This document shows, piece by piece, positions 58,513 to 64,000 of a stretch of 64,000 nucleotides of DNA. Position 1 is the stretch's first letter; every line of letters starts with the position of its first letter. The DNA is from Nocardioides flavus (ex Wang et al. 2016) (GTDB lineage: Bacteria; Actinomycetota; Actinomycetes; Propionibacteriales; Nocardioidaceae). The position numbers and the translations under genes are program-made. The notes beneath the pieces are model-generated. The model worked only from the letters and a program-made list of their open reading frames with translations. It was not told where the DNA came from and did not search any database. The stretch covers positions 843,433-907,432 of the forward strand of contig NZ_BNAD01000001.1 in assembly GCF_014653115.1 (NCBI RefSeq). The letters are read 5' to 3'.

Positions 58513-60068
58513 TGCGCCGGGTCGTCGCGGTGGTCGCGGTGCTCGCGCTCGCCCTGACGGCGTTCGTGGCCGTCGGCCTCGCGATCCAGGGCACCACGTC
58601 CGACGAGCCGCGCGCGCGGCCGACGCCGTCGCCGACGACCCCGCCGCCGGCGTCGATCACCGCGGCGCCCGACGGGGCGCTGACCGATTTCTACTCCCAG
58701 CGCATCGACTGGCAGCCCTGCGAGACCGACGACAACCACGACTGCGGCTTCCTGACCGTGCCGGTCGACTACACCGAGCCGCAGGGCGAGACGATCGAGC
58801 TGGCGCTGCTGCGCGTACCGGCGCGCGGCGCGCGTGTCGGCTCGCTGGTGGTGAACCCCGGAGGCCCGGGCGCGCGCGGCACGTCGTACGCCGCCGCCGG
58901 GGGGCGGGTGTTCCGCCAGCCGCTGCTCGACGGCTTCGACATCGTCGGCTTCGACCCCCGGGGGGTCGGTGGCTCCGCGCCGGTCGACTGCCTCAGCGAC
59001 GCCGAGCTCGACGACTACCTCAGTGGCGACCCGACCCCCGACACGGCCGCGGAGCGCGCGGCCTACCGGGCGTCCGTCCTGTCCTTCGGCGAGAAGTGCG
59101 TCGCGGGCTCCGGGCCTGTCGTCGGTCACGTCACGACCGCCGAGGCGGCACGCGACATGGACGTCCTGCGCTCGGCGCTGGGGGAGGAGCAGCTGACCTA
59201 CTTCGGCGCCTCGTACGGCACCAAGCTCGGCGCGACCTACGCCGAGCTGTTCCCCGACAGGGTCGGCCGCTTCGTCCTCGACGGTGCGGTCGACGTCTCC
59301 CTCGACCCACGTGCGCTCGCGCTGGAGCAGGCGGCCGGTTTCGAGACGGCGCTGCGCGCCTACGTCCAGAACTGCCTCGACTCCACCGACAACTGCTTCC
59401 TCGGCGACACCGTCGACGAGGGCCTCGCCACCATCACCGGCCTGCTCGACGAGATCGAGGACGACCCACTGCCCGCGGGGGATCGCGAGCTGACCGTCGG
59501 CAACGCGTTCTACGGGATCATCACGCCGCTCTACAACCGCGACTACTGGTTCCTGCTCAGCACCGCGCTGTCCTCCGCGCTCGAGGGCCAGGGCTCGGCG
59601 TTGATGGACCTCGCCGACGCGTACGCCTCCCGCAACCCCGACGGGTCCTACGCCGACAACACCATCGAGGCCAACTACTCCATCAACTGCCTCGACGACC
59701 CGACGTCGGTGCCGTTCGCGCAGGTGCCGTCGCTCTTCGCGGAGTTCGAGGAGGCCTCGCCCACCTTCGGCCGGATCTTCGCGTGGGGGATGACCGGCTG
59801 CCGTGGGATCGACGTGACCTCCAGCGAGGAGCCGCTCGACATCCGCGCCGAGGGGGCCGCGCCGATCCTGGTCCTCGGCACCAGCCGCGACCCGGCCACC
59901 CCGCTGGTGTGGGCGCAGGCGCTCGCCGCGCAGCTCGACTCCGGCGTGCTCGTCGAGCGCGACGGCGACGGCCACACGGCGTACAACTCCGACAACGCCT
60001 GCATCGACGCCATCGTCGAGGACTACCTGCTCGAGGGCACGGTGCCCGACGACGGCACGACCTGCTGA
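58512..60068 (+). CDS. Secreted alpha/beta-hydrolase, tripeptidyl aminopeptidase-like
   Basis: A 518-residue exported peptidase/hydrolase with an N-terminal membrane anchor or signal (VVAVVAVLALALTAFVAVGLA) and a Pro/Thr-rich stalk. The oxyanion-region VNPGGPG, the nucleophile elbow YFGASYGTKLG with S234, the acid in LGTSRDPATPL and the histidine in DGDGHTAYN form the triad. The C-terminal TAP-like domain is intact and ends with a cysteine. Relatives remove N-terminal tripeptides or cleave proline esters, such as mycobacterial CaeA-type enzymes. It overlaps holB by one base. Confidence 0.88.
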   Translation: MRRVVAVVAVLALALTAFVAVGLAIQGTTSDEPRARPTPSPTTPPPASITAAPDGALTDFYSQRIDWQPCETDDNHDCGFLTVPVDYTEPQGETIELALLRVPARGARVGSLVVNPGGPGARGTSYAAAGGRVFRQPLLDGFDIVGFDPRGVGGSAPVDCLSDAELDDYLSGDPTPDTAAERAAYRASVLSFGEKCVAGSGPVVGHVTTAEAARDMDVLRSALGEEQLTYFGASYGTKLGATYAELFPDRVGRFVLDGAVDVSLDPRALALEQAAGFETALRAYVQNCLDSTDNCFLGDTVDEGLATITGLLDEIEDDPLPAGDRELTVGNAFYGIITPLYNRDYWFLLSTALSSALEGQGSALMDLADAYASRNPDGSYADNTIEANYSINCLDDPTSVPFAQVPSLFAEFEEASPTFGRIFAWGMTGCRGIDVTSSEEPLDIRAEGAAPILVLGTSRDPATPLVWAQALAAQLDSGVLVERDGDGHTAYNSDNACIDAIVEDYLLEGTVPDDGTTC

Positions 60069-60079
60069 GCGGCCCCACC

Positions 60080-60115
60080 GCTGGTCGAGGAAGGACGGAG
60101 TCCTGTCACGAGACC
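60080..60115 (+). repeat. REP-like 36-bp element, intergenic copy
   Basis: Second copy of the element at 9010-9045, starting 12 nt after the hydrolase stop. The hairpin arms here are AGGAC (60092-60096) and GTCCT (60100-60104) around GGA. Both the arm base and its partner differ from the first copy, keeping the pair. Confidence 0.75.
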
Positions 60116-60153
60116 GGGACCTTCGCCCCTACGGCTCCTCCGCGCTGCCTGCC

Positions 60154-60159
60154 TAGCGT
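60154..60159 (+). promoter_or_regulatory. -10 hexamer for leaderless DUF6767 mRNA
   Basis: TAGCGT lies 6 nt before the ATG at 60166. Confidence 0.4.
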
Positions 60160-60165
60160 GAAGGC

Positions 60166-60351
60166 ATGGCGTACGTCGACGCGCGGTGCCCGCTGCGGCC
60201 CGGTGACATGTGCACGCTGTGCGTGCCGGGTGCCACCGGGCCGCAGGACTGCCCGACGGTCGCGGAGGTGATGCGCGACCCGGACCTGCGCGAGCGCCTC
60301 GCCGAGCTGCGGCGCGAGGAGCTCAGCCCTCCAGCGCGGCGTCGAGGGTGA
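60166..60351 (+). CDS. DUF6767-like small cysteine-containing protein
   Basis: A 61-residue protein with four cysteines in the first 29 residues (DARCPLRPGDMCTLCVPG, then QDCPT), suggesting metal binding, followed by a charged helix (VMRDPDLRERLAELRREEL). It resembles the small actinobacterial DUF6767 family, with no known function. Its last 29 nt overlap the convergent osmC gene. Confidence 0.7.
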   Translation: MAYVDARCPLRPGDMCTLCVPGATGPQDCPTVAEVMRDPDLRERLAELRREELSPPARRRG

Positions 60352-60766
60352 TCTCGACCCCGGCGAGCGCCTTGCTGATCGGGCAGCCGGCCTTGGCCTT
60401 CTCCGCCGCGTCCGCGAAGCCGGCCTCGTCGAGACCCTCGACCTCGCCGCGGACGGTGAGAGTGATGCCGGTGAGCTTGAAGCCTCCGGCCTCCTTGTCC
60501 TCGCCGAGCTCGACGTCCGCCTTGACCTCGAGCGCCTGCGGGGTGCCGCCGGCCTCGGCGATCAGCGCGGAGAGCTGCATGGCGTAGCACGAGGAGTGCG
60601 CCGCCGCGACCAGCTCCTCCGGGCTGGTGGTCCCCCCAGCATCCTCGGCTGCCCGCTTGGGGAACGAGACGTCGTACGTCCCGACGCCGGAGCTGGTGAG
60701 CTCGACCTGGCCGGAGCCGTCCTGCAGTCCGCCGTTCCAGGCGGTGCGTGCGGTGCGAGTGGGCAT
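60323..60766 (-). CDS. osmC: OsmC-family peroxiredoxin
   Basis: A 147-residue organic hydroperoxide reductase. The two catalytic cysteines are in AAHSSCYAMQLSAL and KAGCPISKAL. The N-terminus (MPTRTARTAWNGGLQDGSGQVEL) and the TSPEELVAAAH motif place it in the OsmC rather than the Ohr branch. AGGAGGATCC before the ATG is a strong ribosome-binding site. Confidence 0.94.
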   Translation of the reverse strand: MPTRTARTAWNGGLQDGSGQVELTSSGVGTYDVSFPKRAAEDAGGTTSPEELVAAAHSSCYAMQLSALIAEAGGTPQALEVKADVELGEDKEAGGFKLTGITLTVRGEVEGLDEAGFADAAEKAKAGCPISKALAGVEITLDAALEG

Positions 60767-60861
60767 GGATCCTCCTCGTTGCAGCTTGTACGGTCGCCTC
60801 GACCCTAGCCAGCGGCTCCAGACGACCCGCCCGTGATTTCGGCCCCGGCCCGCGCGCTCCG

Positions 60862-60867
60862 TATACT
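60862..60867 (+). promoter_or_regulatory. -10 hexamer of the tRNA-Thr promoter
   Basis: TATACT lies 35 nt before the tRNA 5' end. No convincing -35 hexamer is visible. Confidence 0.5.
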
Positions 60868-60902
60868 CGCCCGCGGTCCACCGAGCGCGCTCGGCAGGCC
60901 AC

Positions 60903-60975
60903 GCCGCCTTAGCTCAGTCGGTAGAGCGAATCACTCGTAATGATTAGGTCGTCGGTTCGATTCCGACAGGCGGCT
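60903..60975 (+). tRNA. tRNA-Thr (anticodon CGU)
   Basis: A 73-nt cloverleaf. The acceptor stem pairs 60903-60909 with 60968-60974, then a D arm (GCTC AGTCGGTAGA), anticodon stem AATCA/TGATT around the loop CTCGTAA with anticodon CGT, and a T arm with GTTCGATTCC. CCA is not encoded. A strong terminator follows. Lower-GC accessory genes begin right after it, so its 3' end may be an integration site. Confidence 0.95.
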
Positions 60976-60977
60976 CC

Positions 60978-61011
60978 GACTCCCCCGGGGACCCGAGACC
61001 CTGGGGGAGTC
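60978..61011 (+). terminator. Strong terminator after tRNA-Thr
   Basis: Arms GACTCCCCC (60978-60986) and GGGGGAGTC (61003-61011) are perfectly complementary, with an inner GGG/CCC extension. TTCT follows. Confidence 0.88.
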
Positions 61012-61174
61012 TTCTACGTCCGGGCGTGGGCCTACTCAACACAAAGTCCACACAAACGCGTGGAGCTCAGGGTTGGTGATGGCCGTGATGCGGATGCCTA
61101 CGCTGCTCTTGAGCTCTGGCCTCGGGTCGGCGCGCTCGTGAGCTCCGACCGATCCAATCTTGTACCTTTCCTCC

Positions 61175-61774
61175 ATGCCGGGGGAGCAGCTGCATCAGAT
61201 GGGCGCGGATGGAGCCCAGCGAGCCAAGACTTGGCTCGACTCGACCACGCGCACGCGATCGAGTTGGACCAATGAGGATCCGGTCGCGGCGAGTCGGCTG
61301 ACGTTCAACTGGCCCCACGGCAAGCAGACCGAGTTCTCGTTTGACGTCGGAGGCATCCTGTTCGGCGAGGAGTTCGACAACCACCTCTTTGTGGCCGAGG
61401 TCAAGAACTACTCCACGGACTCTCAGGGCAAGCATTTTGACGACTTCTTGGCCAAGGCGTACTGCGTGCTCAAGAACCACTCGCAGGTCGCCGATCAGTT
61501 CATGTTTCTGACGTGGCACCCGTTTCGAGTCACGTCGTGGACGAGGCTCACGGAGGCGGACACTGTCGTAGCCGCCTGCTTGTCTAATCGCGAGCGGTTG
61601 CTCGGCGAGGCCGACGCAGGGAAGGCTCAGGCGTTGTTGGACGACGACGTCATTGATGAACTGTGCGGGCGCTTGTGGCTCATCGTGCTTTCGGAGAAGC
61701 AAGAGGAGCTGCTGATCTCCCCCCGCGACCGCGCTCTTATCGTCACTCGAAGGATCGAGGAAGGGTTGCAGTGA
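61175..61774 (+). CDS. PD-(D/E)xK nuclease-like protein of a tRNA-linked island
   Basis: A 199-residue soluble protein. The core SFDVGGILFGEEFDNHLFVAEVKNYS places D57 and the ExK pair E75/K77 with the spacing and strand pattern of PD-(D/E)xK nucleases (restriction endonuclease-like fold). The rest is helical. Codon use is clearly less GC-biased than in the rest of the window, which suggests recent transfer. An in-frame ATG at 61199 is a possible later start. Its stop overlaps the start of the next gene, so the two probably act together. I do not recognise a named defence family. Confidence 0.7.
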   Translation: MPGEQLHQMGADGAQRAKTWLDSTTRTRSSWTNEDPVAASRLTFNWPHGKQTEFSFDVGGILFGEEFDNHLFVAEVKNYSTDSQGKHFDDFLAKAYCVLKNHSQVADQFMFLTWHPFRVTSWTRLTEADTVVAACLSNRERLLGEADAGKAQALLDDDVIDELCGRLWLIVLSEKQEELLISPRDRALIVTRRIEEGLQ

Positions 61775-63132
61775 ATGACTTCAACGAGGTGCTGCGTTCA
61801 CTATCCGGGGATGATCCGCGGGGCAACATCGCGATGCTGAAGGGTGCTGTCAAGGAGCAACTCACGGAGACGGATTCTCGAGTTGAAGTCGAGCTCACTG
61901 ATCACTTCAATCACGCGTACGTCCCAGATCTGGTGCTGTCGTGGCCAGGGACCAGCGAGCGGCGACACATGTTCCTCCGAACTGCGTTTCGGGAGGCAGA
62001 TATGGCGCGTGACATCGACGTCCTTGGTGAGGATCGCCCTATCTTCATGAGCCTTGATCGTCTGCCTGACGAACCACCTCGTGATGAGCTGGTGACTCGC
62101 GCCAAGGCCACGAACTCGCTGGTGACGGATCCCTACGGGCTCGAGGTTCTCGAAGAAGTGGCCGAGGCCAAGCCAGTTGTATCCCTGTTCAATCACGCGA
62201 TTCTGCAAGGTGGCCGTGGCGTCGTAACCTCTAGGGACGCTCTAGACACGGGAACAAGCGTCGATGCTGGATTCGATGGCGCTCGAGGGGGCGACGCAGG
62301 TGCCACTTCTGCGGCCATCGAGGCTGCGGCATCGGTTCTCGACTCCCATCGAGCGGGCCAAGTGAATCGACTCCTGCACGCGGTCTGGGTTGGCTCGGGA
62401 GGATCCGGAAGTTCGTTCCCGGGCGGGGCGGGAATCACCGCTGTGCTGGACGCGGAGTCCCTGAGATTTGTGCTTGAGTTGCCAGACATCGAGGACGACG
62501 ACTTTTGGGTTCGCTTGGGTTCAGGTTTAACGACCGGCCGACTATGCGAGTTGCAGGACTTCCCGCCCTCGGAGAACTTCCAGAAGCTACTGCGCGGTGC
62601 GGCGAGTCGACTCGAAAGCAAGGCGTGTCGCGTGCTTGGGGGGCGCGGGGCAGCACCGACGCCTCTCTGGTCGGTGGCGACCGGCTCGCTGGTCCTATCC
62701 GTCAACACAGACGACGTCTATTTTGCTCCCTTCGCGGCGAAATCCCTTCCAGCGCCTGAGGGGGATACGCCGAGCGCGACGGTGCGCGACCTCCAGGAGC
62801 GCGCGTCCAGTGCGGAGATCCGTCTCGGCGAGGTCCGGCTGTCCAATGGCAGCCACACAATCGCTTACGGAGCCGAGGACGGTGTAGACCTCGCAGAGGC
62901 CGACGACCTTGAGATGCTAGAGAACGTGCTGACTAGCGCCGCGCTGGTTTCCGCCTCCGCGTATGCAGGAACGCGTGAGGTGAAGTGCAACTTCGTTACT
63001 CGTACGGCCGCCGGCAACAGTTCCTCCAAGTTCCTGCTCTCGGAGCTCGTCGATATCGCGGTGCCGCTGCTCATCGCCCCTGAGGCGCCGGTTATGGAGG
63101 CTGTTGAGGAGCTGCTTACCCGCTCGCTGTAG
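61771..63132 (+). CDS. Unknown island protein, partner of the nuclease-like gene
   Basis: A 453-residue soluble protein starting at GTG (VNDFNEVLRSL), with GGAAGGG about 8 nt upstream, inside the end of the previous gene. Residues 36-70 (SRVEVELTDHFNHAYVPDLVLSW, then ERRHMFLRTAF) look like the first strands of another PD-(D/E)xK fold with P52-D53, but the ExK lysine is not evident. The middle has a Gly/Ser/Ala-rich stretch; the C-terminal half is alpha/beta with no motif I recognise. Codon use is lower-GC like its neighbour. It may be the target-recognition or immunity part of a two-gene system. Confidence 0.65.
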   Translation: MNDFNEVLRSLSGDDPRGNIAMLKGAVKEQLTETDSRVEVELTDHFNHAYVPDLVLSWPGTSERRHMFLRTAFREADMARDIDVLGEDRPIFMSLDRLPDEPPRDELVTRAKATNSLVTDPYGLEVLEEVAEAKPVVSLFNHAILQGGRGVVTSRDALDTGTSVDAGFDGARGGDAGATSAAIEAAASVLDSHRAGQVNRLLHAVWVGSGGSGSSFPGGAGITAVLDAESLRFVLELPDIEDDDFWVRLGSGLTTGRLCELQDFPPSENFQKLLRGAASRLESKACRVLGGRGAAPTPLWSVATGSLVLSVNTDDVYFAPFAAKSLPAPEGDTPSATVRDLQERASSAEIRLGEVRLSNGSHTIAYGAEDGVDLAEADDLEMLENVLTSAALVSASAYAGTREVKCNFVTRTAAGNSSSKFLLSELVDIAVPLLIAPEAPVMEAVEELLTRSL

Positions 63133-63214
63133 CCGGGGTCGAGGCCGGCGTAAATGGGTTGCGGAGTCATGGTCATCAGACCGGACGTAGTTTCGAGAGT
63201 CCCGATCGCGGCTT

Positions 63215-63541
63215 TCACCAACGCTCGTAGGGGCGCGACATCGGCACCAATCCGCGGTTGCGCTCCAACTCCGTGATTGAAGCGCCGAGTTGCCGGGCGA
63301 TCCATGTGCGGAACAGCAGCCGAGCCTCGCGCAAGACGTTGTGCAGATCGAGCGTGTCCCAATCGGGTCGGTCAGGGTGCTTGACGGTGTTGTAGGCGTC
63401 CGCGAAGCGATCGGGCCACGCGTCTAGGTCTATGCCCATGTCGCATCCGGTCTGTTCGGCGACCCGTCGAAGATGTGTCGAGAGACGCCTTCCGGGCCTC
63501 TCCTTCCGGTCATTCGCGATGCCGTAGCCGAGGTGCTCAAG
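63215..63541 (-). pseudogene. 3' remnant of a HEPN (ApeA-like) gene
   Basis: An open frame of about 109 residues with no native start: it runs into the end of the insertion sequence at about 63541-63547. The text LEHLGYGIANDRKERPGRRLSTHLRRVAE, the AYNTVKHPDRP segment, and LREARLLFRTWIARQLG resemble the C-terminal HEPN domain of ApeA-type anti-phage proteins. The upstream, larger part would lie beyond the insertion sequence, outside the window. The resemblance is from memory of the family pattern and needs a profile search. Confidence 0.55.
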
Positions 63542-63544
63542 GGT

Positions 63545-64000
63545 CAAGTCCCGGGTAGTGGTGTAGCGCTGCGTTCTCCTTCGTGATGGTTCAGGCGGTC
63601 AGGGCTGGCAGGTCGTCGGCTCCGATCTCGGGGTCGTTGGTGGGGACGATGTTGATTCGGCAGCGGGCGAGGACTTCGAGTCCGAGGTAGCGGCGGCCTT
63701 CGGCCCATTCGTCGGTCTGCTCGGCCAGCACGGCGCCGACGAGGCGGACGATCGCGTCGCGGGTGGGGAAGATTCCGACGGCGTCGGTGCGGCGCCGGAT
63801 CTCGCGGTTGAGGCGTTCGGCGGGGTTGTTGGACCAGATCTGGGTCCACACGTCCTTCGGGAACGCGGTGAAGGCGAGGATGTCGGCGCGAGCAGCGTCG
63901 AGGTGGTCGTGGACCTCGGGCAGTTTGCCGTCGACGTAGTCGAGCAGCCGGTCGAACTGGGCATGGACAGCGGGACGGTCGGGCTGGTCGTAGACCGAGT
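63545..64000 (-). mobile_element. IS256-family insertion sequence, truncated by window edge
   Basis: This part contains the transposase 3' end and a non-coding end. The end sequence read on the minus strand closes with CTACACCACTACCCGGGACT, then TGACC, like the outer ends of IS256 elements in actinobacteria. The exact boundary (63541-63550) is uncertain because the other end and target duplication are outside the window. Confidence 0.75.
63591..64000 (-). CDS. IS256-family (mutator type) transposase, partial
   Basis: The last 136 residues of a DDE transposase, entering from the right edge. FDRLLDYVDGKLPEVHDHLDAARADILAF and WSNNPAERLNREIRRRTDAVGIFP are the signature C-terminal blocks of IS256-type transposases, the second containing the catalytic glutamate of the DDE triad. 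It ends QTDEWAEGRRYLGLEVLA, then a short tail. It is intact as far as seen and has interrupted a HEPN gene. Confidence 0.9.
   Translation of the reverse strand, partial: SVYDQPDRPAVHAQFDRLLDYVDGKLPEVHDHLDAARADILAFTAFPKDVWTQIWSNNPAERLNREIRRRTDAVGIFPTRDAIVRLVGAVLAEQTDEWAEGRRYLGLEVLARCRINIVPTNDPEIGADDLPALTA

Noticed and set aside
60940..61275. ORF starting inside tRNA-Thr
   Set aside because: It overlaps the tRNA and its terminator. Such frames are common annotation errors at tRNA 3' ends. No duplicate of the tRNA 3' end was seen in the window, so no att pair could be defined.
61067..61702. 211-codon frame antisense to the nuclease-like gene
   Set aside because: Arg-rich shadow of the better-supported + strand gene, which has a nuclease motif and couples to the next gene.

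Overview
This is chromosomal DNA from a very GC-rich actinobacterium, most likely a member of the Nocardioidaceae (Nocardioides-like). That placement is an inference. It rests on strong GC bias at third codon positions, frequent GTG and TTG starts, dense ATGA/GTGA start-stop overlaps, TAnnnT -10 hexamers lying 6-7 nt before start codons (leaderless transcripts), and an actinobacterial gene neighbourhood: ssd-tadABC-pilins, DUF1998 helicase, bldG, hppA, topA, tmk, holB.

Region by region. 1-4.3 kb: acetate use, with acetyl-CoA synthetase, an ActP-type symporter and its DUF485 partner. 4.6 kb: a cold-shock protein. 5-10 kb and 15.9-20 kb: a split nitrate assimilation system, with NarK importer, Nas-type nitrate reductase, FAD/[2Fe-2S] electron-transfer protein, NirBD nitrite reductase and an NnaR-type HemD/winged-helix regulator. 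Between the two halves lie SoxR with a clear operator, an orphan QueA C-terminal domain, a PAP2 phosphatase, KtrBA potassium uptake and a secreted hydrolase. 20-24.6 kb: an aldolase, then an operon of LytS-like kinase, LytTR regulator, small membrane protein and a second sodium:solute symporter. 24.6-29.8 kb: three secreted RTX-type calcium-binding paralogues, one frameshifted, flanking a methyltransferase.

29.8-36.3 kb: a degenerate Fic-like protein, a SerB-like HAD phosphatase and a Tad/Flp pilus operon. 36.3-42.1 kb: a small membrane protein, a DUF1998 DEAD/DEAH helicase, bldG and the proton-pumping pyrophosphatase hppA. 42.1-50 kb: an unusual seven-gene minus-strand cassette with a BTAD regulator, a 60-residue protein, a giant subtilase/M15 peptidase fusion and four small proteins, including an acidic WDDE-tagged Met-rich protein, a double CxxC protein and a glycine-zipper protein. 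This is the best candidate for an undescribed system. 50-60.8 kb: housekeeping and conserved genes (methyltransferase, topA, tmk, holB, hydrolases, OsmC).

60.9-64 kb: a tRNA-Thr(CGU) gene followed by a lower-GC accessory island. It holds a PD-(D/E)xK-like nuclease gene overlapping a large unknown gene, the 3' remnant of a HEPN (ApeA-like) gene, and an IS256-family transposase that runs off the window. This looks like a tRNA-associated defence island damaged by an insertion sequence.

Dispersed repeats tie the window together. There are two copies of a REP-like 36-bp element, one inside a coding sequence with compensatory hairpin changes, and two long palindromes sharing the same 13-bp arms.
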